From Echiichthys vipera (lineage: Eukaryota; Chordata; Actinopteri; Perciformes; Trachinidae): a stretch of 64,000 nucleotides of DNA. The position numbers and the translations under genes were made by a program. Below are positions 29,165 through 41,751 of the stretch, one piece after another. Numbering within the stretch: the stretch's first letter is position 1; the number at the start of each line of letters is the position of its first letter. Location of the stretch: the NCBI GenBank assembly GCA_963691815.1, contig OY829646.1, positions 25,278,938 through 25,342,937 of the forward strand, in the 5' to 3' direction. The notes below the pieces were generated by a model. The model was given only the letters and a program-made list of their open reading frames with translations, was not told where the DNA came from and did not search any database.

Positions 29165-30506
29165 ACATGCCACAAGGCAAGTTAAAAGAAAACTACTAGT
29201 TCTCTATTTTTGTCTCTAAGAACTCTTGGCATTCCACTAGAATAAGACGTTTTATGAAAGGGAAGGCAGAATCGTTGCCTAGCTCCTTTATCACCTTATT
29301 AAATCATAATCTCTGGAGAAAATGTTAAGTAAGCAGTGTAAATCAAGATAGTAATATTTAAAGACAAAACAATAGATACAGGTGTGCACATTTTAATACC
29401 AAACAAGTGTTTAGCCGCTGTACAAAAGAGTATGTGCATATAAATATATATTTTTTAAATAATCAAATGAATGCATCTGTTTTCTACACGCAGCTGACAC
29501 ATTGTACATTGAGATCCTGTTATTATCATTGTGTTTCCAGAGTTTTTATCTTCTTCTATTTACAGGTGTGGAACTGTGGTGTTTTTGATTTTTTCACTTG
29601 GTTTCAGCCTCTCCCTGTTCTGTATCATAACCACTCTTGTATTCTTCATGATCTCTCTCTCTGTCACTGTTGTCTCAGTCGACCCAACTCGTGCCAAACT
29701 TATCCTACTTACAGTAGTTTGTGGTCTGTGACGCTGATTGGCAAAAACCTCTCTGGGCTCCAGTACTGTTCATGCAAGAGAAACACCTCGAGTCAAATAT
29801 TCCATAGAACATTATGGATAATATTAATATTCCAAAGTGGCAGTGGCAAGAGTCAGAGTTGGACTCAGGTCAGAGCCAAATGTTCTGACAGCTGTGTCGT
29901 CAGTTTTTTCACATGGACCCATGGCTGGATCATAAAGCCTCGGTAGCTCCTGACCTGACATATTCCGGCTCATTAAGTTGTAAAGGTTTGTTGGCTTCTC
30001 ACTGTGCAGTCTTTCAAACCACAGTGTCCTCTGATGATTGTGCCATAAACACATCTATGAAAGGTTGTTACCCTTATGTAGCATCAATATACGTACATTT
30101 GTCTAATGTAACCATTCACCCTTATCTACATTGTGGGGGCAACTGATTTTTGTTGTTATTTATAGCTGTCATAAAACGCCATCCCTAAAGTATCACAAGT
30201 TCTCATTGATTTTTATTGGTGTGTGTGTTTGTCTGTGATATACTATATATGAAACTACATTGTTTTTGTGTCGATGCCAACCCAGATGAAGAGGAAAATA
30301 ACCTCAAATACCCTAAACACAGTGGGGTTTTTTTCTAACTTTTACAGCATTATACAACAACATGATGCGGGTTAATTATGTTCAGTCTTACTGTTTTGAC
30401 CGGTACACGCTCACGGCTAAGGAGTGTGCGAGCATGTGGGCGCAAGCAACAGGATGCTGTCTGCAGGTTTTCTGAAAGTTACGCAGAGGGACTTCAATAT
30501 ATATAT

Positions 30507-31575
30507 ACAGTCATGATCAAGATTAGAGAACAAAGTGTTAATACTTGATTATTTGTATCATGTTAAATTTTATTATGTTTTCTTTTTTTAATTGTTCAGG
30601 ATTTGATAGAATTTCAGCTGTGGCTGTACCAGCATGTTTTTTTGTTGAAGTAACCAAGGCACTTCAACAAAAAAACTTTATTTTGTAAAAAACAACAGTG
30701 AGCGAAAATAAGGAACACTCTCAGATTCCTCACAGTTACTGGTATTAATCTGGCACCTGGTGACAATTAACTTAATTGGTGGACAGACCCTATTTATCTG
30801 GCAGCTCTCCTGGTTACTTTGCAAGATGGCAAGCTGCTGTAAGGTGACTGAAAGCCAGAGGGATGGCCCGCTCAGCCATTGCAAGAGAGGTTGGGTGTTC
30901 CAAGTCTGTGGTTTGAAGAATTCAGATTCATCCCTCAAAAAGGCCAGAGTTTAATATATTCAATTTATTTATGTTTGATGGGAAACATTATGTTCGGTGT
31001 GGGACTGGAGTAAGACTGAACTCAAAGTGTGTAAAGAAGTCAGTAAAATTTGGAGGAGGAAGTGTCATGGTTTGGGGGATTTTTATCTGCAGCAGGAGTT
31101 GGGCCTCTTGTATGGAAGGGTGAATGCAAATGTTTGTGAACCTCCTTCAGCAATACATCCACTGCAATTGTCTCCCTATCAGGTGCAATTTTCATGTAAG
31201 ACAATACCCCTGTCACGCTGCAGAACAGGTTAAGCAGTTCCTTGAAGCTAAGAATATTGAAACAATGAAATCGGCCCAGAGTCCAGATCTAAACCCCATG
31301 GAGAATCTCTGGAAAAACCTTAGCAACAAAGTAATGGCTAAGAAACCCACTACAGCTACCTAGCTGTGGAAGAGTGCAAGAAGAATGGACCAAGATCAAA
31401 CCAGAGCAGTGTGAGAAACTAGTGATGTCCTGTGGGTGCAGATGTGCTGAAGTCATTCAGAGTTGTGGCCTCTACACTTCCTATTCATTTTTGAACCCTA
31501 TAGCCCTAAGAAAACGTTGTTTAAATCTTCTCTTCTGACACAATGGTTCTGTTCTCTAATTTATTTATATTTAAT
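30507..31575 (+). mobile_element. Decayed Tc1-like transposon
   Basis: The left end contains CATGATCAAGATTAGAGAAC (30512-30531). The right end carries GTTCTCTAAT (31551-31560), the reverse complement of ATTAGAGAAC. Between them lie transposase relics: an N-terminal helix-turn-helix relic (KVTESQRDG, near 30840), KIWRRKCHGLGDF near 31045 and the C-terminal signature SPDLNPMENLWKNL near 31276-31320. Several frameshifts and stops separate them, so it is inactive. Confidence 0.85.
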
Positions 31576-32369
31576 ATAAAGATGACAGGGTACATTTGAA
31601 AATATCTTAAGAAAGACTTTATGAAACACAAAAAACACAACCAGTATTGCAAAAAAGAAAGAAGACAACCTTTAACCTCAAACATAAATTCAATACTTTG
31701 TTAGCACCATTTAGCCGAAACCAGTGTTACATAGTCAGTTCATAGAAATCCACCAGGGTTGCATTTGCCTTTAAAGAGGCACGTTTCCCAGAGAACACTA
31801 TCCCTGGAGGAGGGGTCAGTGTCAGTCCAGATGCTGTAAATCTTGGCCCAGATCCAGCTCCAACACAGCGTTCAGAACTTTTTCTTGGAAAGGCACATAC
31901 TAAAGCTGAAGCTGTCCTGAGGAGGCTGGACTATGAATCATCATAGGTGTACTTACTATCAATCATTGATATATACCTAACTCATCGCTACCACACCAAG
32001 GACCACAGACATTTCGTTTTCTGGATTCAGAGCAGCTGAGCTACAGAGAACAAAATCAATAGCACCCAAGTGTTCCCAGAATGCCCTTCCAGCACAGAGA
32101 TGTGCCACCTCCCCTGCTGCTTTGTGCAAACATGCATATTACTCAGTAAAATCATTCAATAGTAATTGAATAAACTGGATAACATGTCCATATGAGAGCT
32201 ACTTTTGACACTTAAAGTACTTTGGAAACACTGCGACACACTGGAACTTGATGCTACAATCCAGAGCGATACAGTTTATGCACCTATATCATGTGGTTGC
32301 ATTGCTGTGCAAAATAGTAAAAATTCTAGCTTGGACAGCTGAACAAGCTGTAATACATTTCCTGCTTGC
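31576..32369. other. Intergenic sequence between PDE3B and CYP2R1
   Basis: Separates the Tc1 relic from the CYP2R1 stop and presumably includes the CYP2R1 3' UTR on the minus strand. No clear poly(A) signal was picked out. Nothing else is recognised. Confidence 0.5.
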
Positions 32370-32622
32370 CTACTTGTGATAAGGAGTGTCTGCAGAGCAG
32401 GGACTTTTCTGCTGCCTGCGGACAGCGCAGATGGAGTAAGGTTTGGGCTGTAAGGTCATGCCCAGCTTGGGAGTGACAGTGGGAATGGTTCCTGGAGGGA
32501 ACTGAAGATGGAACCTCTGTAGCAAAGTGGTGAAAAAGAGGAACATCTCCATCCTGGCCAGCTGTTCACCCAGGCAGCAACGCCTCCCTGAAAAAAGAAA
32601 ATTCTTTCAATTAGACTACTTT

Positions 32623-32714
<92 letters not shown>

Positions 32715-35700
32715 CGCAACATCTGGACAATTCATTCAAGTCCTCCGAAATACAAGAAAGACATTGGGGAAAACAAAAAATGGGCTTAACTGAGGATTGT
32801 GGGAGCTCTTCCTCGTGACTTCAAGACTGTATGAGAACTTTTACTTTACCAAAATGAAAGTCATCAATGTATGTTTAAGCTGAAACAAACACATTTATCA
32901 ATCAGCAGTAATGAAATGGATCTGTACTGGTCAGACACTTTAGAGCGAACCTGGCTTAGAAGTCAGAGGTTCCCAATTTCCAATTACAATGAAACGAAGC
33001 ATACACTTCAGTGACTAGATCCATCTTGGCAAACCAGCCTCTGCTGACTGACGTAAAAAGCGCAACTTATAGAGCGCTGTATGTGAAGATTGCGCGGGAA
33101 TGCTGCCACAGACGCTGAAATGTATTTGTTTTAACTCACTCTTTGATAAATAGTAACTTAATAGACAATTACCTAGATGAAAATTTTACGATTATAACTT
33201 TAAGATGGAACTAGATTGCACTGAGAAAATAAGCTAAAGATAGAATTCATTTCATTTCATTTATTTAAAGGACAGTGCACATGGATCAACATTTCTGTAA
33301 ATGTGCCAGTGTTAGCCAGCAGGCAGCAGTGCATCTAAGACCTCATTCCCATTGATGCCCATTCATGTGTGTTGGTCTGAGTTTTATGTTTCTTTTTGAT
33401 TGCTTGGCAGCATCTTATCTGTAATTACTAATGTAATTATCTGTAATTACCCGCCAGTCTCACTGATCTAAGAACCTTAAGCAACTGAGGAAATTCTCTG
33501 GATTTTTAAATGTGATCTATGTCTCGTTAATGACTACAGCCACAATATTTTTTTTTAATAGGGGTGTTAGAATTTAAGATAAACATAAATAGACGAACCT
33601 AAGGAGAATGGCAGGAAGGCCTCACGCCTCACAAAGTTTCCATTGCTGTCCAGAAACCTCTGTGGTGAGAAAACACCTGGATCGCTCCAGTACTTCTCAT
33701 CAAAGTGCACTGAGTAGAGGTTTGTGATCACCATGGTGCCTTTGGGAATTGTGTACCCATTGACTTTTGCATCCTGGGAGGTTGCGCGGAAAATACCAAG
33801 AGGGACAATGTTGCAGAAGCGAAGGACCTCATGCAGAACAGCCTCTACATAGGGCATCTTCTGTTTGTCCTCCAAAGTGGGTGCCCTCCCATTGGTCAGC
33901 AAGCTGTCGATCTCCCTGTGCACCCTCTCTTTGCAGGGGAAAACAGACACAGTCAGGCATTCATTCATGCATAGCATTACCTAACTATTAATTTAGAGAA
34001 TTCCTATAGACAGATGTGCATTAACTCTCCCTCTGGTTCACATTAGAGACAAAATGTCTCATATTGGGAAAATGTTTCAACTGTAACTGACCTTGTATGT
34101 TGGGGTAGAGAGCCATGTACAGCATCGCCCAGCGCAGGGTGTTAGTTGTGGTCTCTGTGCCAGCAATAATGAGCTCACCCACTGAGTAGATGAGGTTCTC
34201 ATAGGAAAAAGAGGAGCTGGGTTCTCCTGCATTCTGCTCCAACTCATCCAAATAGGCATCAACGTAGTGGCGAGGTGCTTGTGGCACCCTGCCTTGTGAA
34301 AAAGCCTTTATAACCTGCAGCAAGAAGTCATACACCTCAGCAGCATTGCGGAACAGCTTCTGGTGTTTTCCAAAGGGCACATACTCAATCCAAGGGAAGG
34401 CATTGTAGAGGAGGGCCCAGCCGCTCACCGCCAGCTCCACGTTCTCGCTGAATAGCTCGATCATGTGCTGGAAGTTGCGGTCATCGTAAGTAAAACGCTG
34501 TCCAAAAATGATCAAGTTGGTGATGTTGGACACAGCGTTGGTCACCAGGTGTTTGGGGTTGAAGGGCTTTCCCTTGTGCTCGTCGATGGCGTCGACGAAG
34601 AACATGCACTCCTCTGAGATCTTCCTTTCGAACATTCTCTGGCCGCTGCCGAAGTAACGGAAAGAGTTGCAAGCCAGTTTACGGTGTTCAATCCAGCCTT
34701 TGCCATATTTACAATTCAAAAGCCCTTTTGGAGAGTGGACGAGAAAATAAACAGGCAATATAGAGGAGTTTGATCATTTATCAACTGCAATTATTCACAC
34801 AACTGTTGCATTAGAAATAGCATACATTGCAATCTCATGACATCATCTTACCGCCCATTTTGGTCATTTTCTTGAATAACGGCAACGATGGGCGATCGGC
34901 AAACACCTCACTTTGATAGTAAAGGCATTCCCTGACACAGTCATATCCAGTCAATACCACCGTCAAGATGCCTCCCAGGTCAATACTGAAAATCTGAAAG
35001 GTACACATTGCAACATGACTGTATGCTCCTTTTGTTCTTTGCACACATTTCTAAACAAATTATGCCTGTGTCAAGGAATGTGAAATTTAGACCACAACTG
35101 TAGCAATATTCTTTTTGCTTGTTTCCATTTTTTGGCACTATAGTCTTCAAATTGACTTCTGATGAGCCAGACAGGATAGTGAGTGAATGGAAGAGACTCT
35201 TGCACCATTTGCAGAGATATTATCTCTGCACCTAAAATATGTTTAATATTTCTTTAAAGCCCAACGTGAGACCCAAAGGAGGTCTTTGTCCTTAAATGTA
35301 TTTTCTGGGGGGAGGGGGCTTTACATTTTTGGGAGTTCCTGATTTGCCGGTGGTTCTCCTCCAAATGCTCCAGACAGTCAAACGTTAGGGCGAGTCTCTT
35401 TTGTTCGTTTCAAAAGTAGTTCACAATGTGTGCGCGAGTGCGTGCGTGCGTGTGCGTGTTATAGGCTAGAAGGTCATGCACTGCACAGCTTGCAGAGCCC
35501 TCAGGTTAGAAAAAGAAAGCCATGCTGTCTTAAAATGTCAGTCCGAGACATTATCATTTACCTGTCCATGGACTTCACTCTGCTTCTTGAGGAAGACGTG
35601 CGGCTCGGTGGCCAGAGACATGATGTTCCCTATCACAGGGATGGGAGATGGACCAGGAGGAAATCCCGGGGGTCTTCTCTGCTTGACGAGCTGGCGAACC

Positions 35701-35798
35701 AGCAGGAAAGCGGAGAGGGCGACAACCAAACATCCCACACCGAGCAGAGCCTGTGCGCAGGACACCGGCACCAGAGACGGCGATTGAATTGAAACCAT
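32370..35798 (-). CDS. CYP2R1: CYP2R1, vitamin D 25-hydroxylase, complete, five exons
   Basis: Microsomal P450 that converts vitamin D to 25-hydroxyvitamin D (family knowledge). Minus-strand exons: 35562-35798, 34852-34993, 34092-34724, 33599-33928, 32370-32587. They join in frame to 519 codons plus TAG. Seen: N-terminal membrane anchor (about residues 13-34), proline-rich hinge GFPPGPSPIPVIGN (45-58), I-helix AGTETT (314-319), ExxR as EVLR (371-374), and heme loop FSLGRRCCLG (445-454) with ligand Cys452. Human CYP2R1 has 501 residues; this product is longer at both ends, with about 14 extra C-terminal residues after ICAVRR. The start Met was chosen because it opens directly into the anchor; an in-frame ATG 14 codons upstream would only add a poly-Phe stretch from the T run. 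The gene is convergent with PDE3B. The residue before the heme Cys is Cys where human has His. Exon 3 has a pyrimidine-poor acceptor (CCAAAAG). Confidence 0.97.
32625..32712. repeat. (CA)n microsatellite in CYP2R1 intron 4
   Basis: 44 uninterrupted CA units, starting 37 bp into the intron from the exon 5 acceptor. Confidence 0.97.
32713..33598 (-). other. Rest of CYP2R1 intron 4
   Basis: About 0.9 kb. A fish interspersed repeat is recognisable at about 33246-33440 and is listed separately; the remainder is plain. Confidence 0.7.
33246..33440. repeat. Fish interspersed repeat beginning with TTTCATTTCATT
   Basis: TTTCATTTCATTTATTTAAA, then GGACAGTGCACATGGATCAA and ATTTCTGTAAATGTGCCAG match a repeat seen many times in teleost DNA. 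The family name is not certain. Confidence 0.5.
34994..35561 (-). other. CYP2R1 intron 1
   Basis: 568 bp, donor GTAAAT (minus strand, 35561-35556), acceptor TTTCAG ending at 34994. No inserted element. Confidence 0.85.
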
Positions 35799-35805
35799 CT
35801 TCTTT

Positions 35806-35826
35806 AAAAAAAAAAAAAAAAAAAAA
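35806..35826. repeat. 21-bp poly(T) run just upstream of the CYP2R1 start codon
   Basis: On the gene strand it is 21 T, then AAAGAAG and the ATG. It is either in the 5' UTR or the pyrimidine tract of an unseen acceptor (TTTAAAG or GAAG). Confidence 0.9.
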
Positions 35827-35934
35827 CCCAACAACAACAAAAACTAGCCTCTCTTCCACTGGTAGACCACTGCTGACTCCGGCTTCTCCTCAGAGGAACT
35901 GAAGCATACATGTATCATCTTGCGCATTTTCTAT

Positions 35935-35961
35935 CCCCCCGCCTCTCAAGGCAAAGATTGG
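35935..35961 (-). promoter_or_regulatory. Probable CYP2R1 core promoter (CCAAT plus GC box)
   Basis: On the minus strand CCAAT (35961-35957) is followed by a GC box GAGGCGGGGGG (35945-35935), about 140 bp upstream of the start codon. No TATA box is evident, which would suit a GC-box-driven gene. Confidence 0.5.
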
Positions 35962-38519
35962 TCAGAAAAGTCACAGTCAACTGTGGGTGAACTTTGTTCT
36001 GCTCCTTTTCAGTAACCCGGATCGTTTTTGGTGGTGAAAATGTGAGATTCTGTCTGCTTTCAAGCAACCTACAGAGGGGGCAATACACCATATAAAGGGC
36101 ACACTGCATTTCTTCAAAGCCCTTATTAAAGCTGTTAAACGCTGAGACAGGGATGTTGTAAAACGTTGGCTCAAAAAACCCAAAACATGCAGAACAGTGT
36201 CTGGATGCATAAATACCACTTGCAAAAGCAGCAGCCTAATTGATATCAAACAATTATGAAAGTATTCAACACATCATATTAGCTTACTGTATAGTGGGGG
36301 AGCCTGGGGTGGATTGAACTGATGGGCACACAAGCTACCCATTGTTTAAAACCAACTACAGAGAAAACAGTCTGGAAGCAGCTTCCACAGCAGGTAGCGA
36401 CATGCAATATGCTGTGATCAAAAACAGGTTTTGTGATTTTTGTTTGAGAATTTTAAATCCTGCTGCTTATTGGGTCGTAAAAAGAACAAAGATAAAACGT
36501 AATAGAACTGTTTGAATTATGTTAGAAAACTCAAATGTGAGGCTTAACTATGAGTAAAGCAGAAGCACTTACATGCAATTAAAAAAATATATGATGAATC
36601 AAATATAATGTACTGTATATTATGTAAGTAAGCAAGGCTTATTTTGGTGTAATTAAAATATAAATGTACAGTAGGTTTAATGATTTAAACAATAGTTACA
36701 GCTGGTTTATCTGGTAGCCTTTGTAACAGTTAAAGGCCTAGGAAAACATCATATTTTAGTTTATCTAATGTTCACCGTGCACAAACCCTGATACAGTTTG
36801 AGGTAGATACATATTTCTGTGCAGCTTTACATGCTGTTATGACTACTGAACTAGGAAGATCGGATTTCTAGCTAATAGCAACATACAAAGAAGCAACATA
36901 CAACTCTGCTCAATAAAACTAAAATAATTATTATTAAATAAAGTGCCAATAATGTTTCCCCCTCCCTCAAATGTAATTGTGTTTGTGTTGACTGCGTTCC
37001 ATTTGTGTCGTGGTCAGAGTAACTATTGCTTTGGCTGAGCTTAGCAACTTCCAAACTCTTTTTTTTTTTTTTTTGGACTGATTTTCAAAACTGGTGCGCT
37101 AAAGATAAACCAAATAAGCAAACAAACCAAGGCTGGAAACCAGGGACACTGACTACCATCAGCTGATAGTGTTATAGGCAGACAGCATAAAGTGTCATCT
37201 AGGGTCACTGCCCAGAGCCTCCCTGATAACCAAGCTCCACCCAGAGAGGCGAGAGAAGCAAAAAAGGTGATGATTATTTAAAATGCGATTTAAGCAGCAA
37301 GAACTTAAACAGAAAAGTTGTAATTCTAAATTTTAAAAATAGTATTTTGAAGACCTTTTTTCACTAAAGAAGTTAATATAGAGTTCTTTTCTGTATGATT
37401 CTCACTGTATTAAAATACATGTATGTTCACCTAGTTTAATTTCTTGTGTAACCATTCTATTATTACTTGACATCAGTTTAAACTCCTGTTGCCGATTCTG
37501 TCCAGCTTTAGTTAATACAAACAGTTTTTAACAAAATGTGAAAAACTCACATTTTTGAAACTGCCACTGAATCCCACATCAACCACTGTAGACAGAAATA
37601 TACAGAATCGATGTATCCAATGAAATAAGATGACGCTTTTAAAAGCCTCTTTCATTTGTCAAAGTCGGATTCATTGACGTTAAACAAGAGCAAACGAATT
37701 TGTGAAATGGGAATAAACTTTGCCCCAGTAAGCTGCTGCAGCTTACTTCACCTAAACATGCTAAAGGTTAGGTCATGCACTATGTTTAGGGGTTAAAGGG
37801 TCAGACAGGCACCACATTCCAAAATTGCATACTTGTGTGAATTTTTTTGAAGCTTGTTGGATAAAACCTGACCGTCTTATGTTGGCTAAAACATACAACT
37901 GTAGGATATTGGTTGTTTTCTAGCAAACATATTTGCCATAATCCATTTTATACAATTTATTCATGAACTTATTTTATACTTACACATTTCTTTTTATGGT
38001 CTGTAGAATAGATGGAGCTTCCAAGGGTTAACAGGTAAATATCATCTCATTAATGGGGTTTTAAACTATAAACACTTTGCACTTTTGCAAAACCATGCTC
38101 TCCACTTTGCTGTGTGATCAGTTCATCATGGCTGGCTCCTCATTAGACATGAAGTTGTTTATCCAGCCGTTCCTTCCTGCTGAGGCAGCTGGTAAGGTTT
38201 TTTTCCTCAGATGCCTCAAATGGCCTCTACAGACCTCTCCCAATCATTCAGATTTGTTAGGGCTACCTAATGAGGATATTCTTGCAAATTAGTTCTTTGC
38301 TTCCTGCCAGCTCAGCAGACTCAATTCTGGAAGCGTTAAACACATCTGTCAAATTTAATCAAATAAACATGCTTTTACTGTTGCATTATCTTCAAGTCAC
38401 AAATTTTATCAAATCACCAGCGACAAGAGTGTTCAGGTGGTTACGGAAGAAAACAATGTATATTTGACCTAATCACAACTCTCATTATTAGGCAATTTGA
38501 AGGAAGAGTTAAAAAAAAA

Positions 38520-38798
38520 AAAGGATGTGATATTTTGAGCGCTCCCAGTATGCAACATTAGATAATGTTAGCTTAGGAATGCAGTCCAATAATGTCAACA
38601 CATACTGTGTTGAGACATTTTGCAGTGGCAACTTGGGGCCCGGAGGTGGACCTACGCTGGCTGAGGGTCTGCTGGCTGGCTGTAGCTGCAGAGTGTGTGT
38701 AGCAGAGGCGCAGCAAGTGTAAAATCTGTATTGCGGTGGTACAATAAAATAATTTCCCCCTGGTGCTGATAAAAAAAATCCTAGAGGAAACACTGACA
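38520..38798 (-). repeat. Relic of an interspersed element with CAGTGTTTCC end
   Basis: Read on the minus strand, the end is GTGTCAGTGTTTCCTCTAGG followed by ATTTTTTT. This resembles the CAGTGTTTCCNCTAG terminus of fish hAT-type elements. The partner end was not found. Confidence 0.35.
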
Positions 38799-39604
38799 CT
38801 TAATATATATTGTGCTTTGAGCAGGCTAATGTTATCCAACCCTCCCTGGGGTAACTTTATTCCTATGCTGATCAATGTATGGGGTTTTCCACAGTTGCTG
38901 TGTGGTAGAACACAATCAGTGTTTACACTATAAAGCCATTTGAAGTGTTTTGTTTTTCTATACTGTGGGGCATTTGTGGCATGTTCATTTGGGTGGGTCC
39001 CTTGATGACTGTGGTTCCACAGTAAATGATTTACCATCCGGATGACTGGAATTATCAAGTGCATGGGTAAAATCTAATCATGACCTTCTCTGGAAATACT
39101 AATGTTGTCCAGAACCTCTTTTTTTTCCAACATAATGACAGCGGCAGGAAGATCAAGAGGTCTTGTAATCCCCCTGCAACTATACTGGCCAGGTGTTTAA
39201 ATGTTAGGTCTGGTTTGGTCAGCCTTTTAATGGAGAGCAGCAGGTGTACGTCCCTTTGCTAATGGATACTTCACTTCATGTTTATTATTCCATGAGCCTC
39301 AATGGTAATTTAATGTTCTTTTTCAAGGACTCTTTGAAGTAACTGTTTTCAGGCACTTCAGGTCCATTATAGGTTTTCCACACAGTTGCTGCCCTGTGTC
39401 AGTTTCAGTGTATAGTTTTTAACATAACGTGGTGAAGCCAAGGATAATTTACCCATGTGAACAATAAAGCTCCTCATTAACTAAATAACTTGACAGTTTT
39501 CTGCTTTCTCCATTCAGAAAATTCCAATTTAGGTCCATAGGTCATCCAGCCACTAATGCCACCTTATGACAATTGTTTTAGTTTCACAGTTATCCCCAAA
39601 ACTG

Positions 39605-39634
39605 ACATAGACATAGACATGTCTATGTCTATGT
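39605..39634. repeat. 30-bp perfect palindrome
   Basis: Arm ACATAGACATAGAC, centre AT, arm GTCTATGTCTATGT. The centre AGACATGTCT fits the p53-family decamer RRRCWWGYYY. Outer CTGAC (39602-39606) and GTCAG (39641-39645) could extend pairing with a bulge. Confidence 0.85.
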
Positions 39635-41539
39635 GCCTCTGTCAGGATTGGATTATTGGGAGAACATGTGTGCTGATATCTTGAAAAATATGTGATTCTC
39701 ACTCACAACCTGGCAAGTGGGTTCATGTCAATTGCCAACAGTATTGTAAATGGAGTCACATTGCCATTTCAATCCGTTTTGTGGTTCCAAATGAATGTGG
39801 TACGTGTCATGTGTGTTATGCAGATCAGGTAGTGCAGCGCTATTTTGGTACTCATTTTTGTGTGACACTGCACTTATGTATTTGCCTGCTTAGACTGCCT
39901 GCTTCCAAACACAATTTGGTTTCACAAAATACTTTCTTCTTTTAAAAGTTATCTGAGTTCCTCTCGCTCTCTAATTAAGGACCTGTCAATATTCTTGGAC
40001 ACAGCATTTTATAATTTTATTTCTAACTGACCAAGTAGTTGTTTATAAGACTTATTAAAGGTCCCCTCATGCTAATGTTCAGCTTGTCTACTTAGATTCA
40101 ACACAAGCTTGGAGGCTCAAAAGGGGGAAAACTTAGCAGAGCACTAATTCCAACATTTCACATCGCAATGATCCATTAATACGCTCATATTTCACACTCC
40201 TCATTTCACTTACTTTAATATTTATTATATAACACTGGGATCATTCCAGCTGGTTATCAACTCCCTATTCGAATAGTGCAATGTGTTGATATGAGAGAGC
40301 TTTAAAAAGGAAATTATTTGGGGCGTTTTATTCCCAGCCAAGAATGATGCTGACACATTCACACTGACTCAGCTGAGGCTGTCACTGAGGAGAACTGCAC
40401 TGAGCATAACACTGCCCTCTCTGTCATGAATGCTCTCCTGTGATGCAATTAATTTCCCAGGCCAATTCGTGCCTAACATTACGGGATGTGAACAGTGTGA
40501 GATGATTGCATTCTTGACATTACACTTTTCCCCTTGGAATGTACTGTACTTTCTCTGCATCAACTCATGTCCCTGGTCAGAGCAGGCAATGGTGAATGAA
40601 GGCCTGGGAGCAGCTTGAGTGCAATACAGTGTGGGGAGTATTTACTTTTGACTACTTGTGTAAGGTGGCTCTTGACTTGTTAGAGGTAGCACTTGTCATG
40701 GGAGAAGACAGATGGTTCATGTGGCTTTCAGCCTTTGTATCTTTGTAGCCCAAGTTTTGGGACAATTTGCAAAGAGTAAGATTGTTTGAGCACTGAGATC
40801 CAAAAATCTCTATGATGAAATATTATTAGATTTCTAATGTCTCACTGGCCCGAGACATGGTTATCTTAAACACTTAAAGATGAAATGTTGCTATGGAATT
40901 TACCATATTTAAGAAATGCTCAATGAGAATAAACAGTAGCAAAAAACTTAAAAGTAATTAACCCACCTTCAATAAAACAATGGTGGAGATAACTACTGTA
41001 TAATTTAAAATGGTTAGATAATTTAACATTGTTAAAGGGCAACTAATGGAACTTATGGGGCAAATTTGTTGACAATGTACAAAAAAAAGAGGCAGAAAAA
41101 ATATATTTTTGCATGTGAAAAGAAGCTATGATGGAAAGTTGGTTTTAAGTGGAGTGGATGCTGAATCCTATGAGTGTGTTGTGGTGAAGGGATGGGGCTA
41201 TGGGACGATGACATTTTTTAATGATGAATGTATTGACACATAAAGAAAAGGAAAATTATTATAATCAAAAACCAAAATATTTGTTAGAAAAAGATTAAAT
41301 GGCATCACATCAAAAATATTACTGACATATTTTAATAGAATTATATTTATATACATTGTAATATGAGGGGATTTAAAGTAGGTGGGTCCACACGCACATA
41401 CCAAATTAGCTCTCAAGAACATTTTTTCTCATTGTTTTGCCACTTACCCTGCTTAAAGAAGACATAACACTGCTAACAGATTCAAATACCTGGAAGCATT
41501 TTATTAATTGTTAGTTGTCATTTGCATACAACCTCTTTT

Positions 41540-41668
41540 ATTGGCTTGCTGTTAGTGACATGGGACTTCTGATTGGCTAGCAGTTTGAGGTAAACATTTG
41601 ACTGGCCAATAGACTATGATCAAATGCTCACTCACTTAATACAGAAACCCATGGGGAACATATATAAA
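41540..41668 (+). promoter_or_regulatory. CALCA: CALCA promoter: TATA box and CCAAT-type sites
   Basis: TATATAAA at 41661-41668 lies about 30 bp before the likely start near 41690-41700. Upstream are an inverted CCAAT (ATTGG) at 41572-41576, a direct CCAAT at 41606-41610 and a further ATTGG at 41540-41544. The downstream sequence ends in a good donor, ACGGTGAGTA, at 41750-41759, which supports a non-coding first exon. Confidence 0.7.
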
Positions 41669-41691
41669 ACCCCGCACTGTGGGGAGTGTTC

Positions 41692-41751
41692 AGCAGATAC
41701 ACAAGTGAGACTCACTGAATTCCTCATAACCAGAAGATCTATTATCTAACG
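41692..41751 (+). other. CALCA: CALCA exon 1 (non-coding)
   Basis: Lies between the TATA box and the consensus donor GTGAGT at 41752. The 5' edge is estimated from the TATA spacing. A non-coding first exon is the family rule for calcitonin genes. Confidence 0.6.

Larger units (their letters stand above)
27378..30506 (+). other. PDE3B 3' UTR and flank
   Basis: Follows the PDE3B stop. It holds CA-rich patches (27474-27585), an AT-rich alternating tract (28036-28133) and a (TA)n run (29127-29161). No AATAAA was found; the variant ATTAAA occurs at 28718-28723 and 29298-29303 and could serve as a poly(A) signal. A 179-codon frame at 29407-29946 has no ATG start and no recognisable domain. Confidence 0.55.
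36010..41539. other. Region between divergent CYP2R1 and CALCA
   Basis: About 5.5 kb without a recognised gene. A repeat relic lies near 38500-38800 and a perfect palindrome at 39605-39634. The 163-codon minus frame at 38573-39064 overlaps the relic and has no known domain. The stretch 39960-40620 is repeat-free and mixed in composition, so it may hold regulatory sequence (inference only). Confidence 0.5.

Noticed and set aside
29407..29946. 179-codon plus-strand frame
   Set aside because: No ATG at its start, no known domain, no splice context; lies in PDE3B 3' flank.
35430..35792. Plus-strand frames over CYP2R1 exon 1
   Set aside because: Antisense of the CYP2R1 N-terminus.
38573..39064. 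163-codon minus-strand frame
   Set aside because: Overlaps a repeat relic and shows no domain; likely chance.
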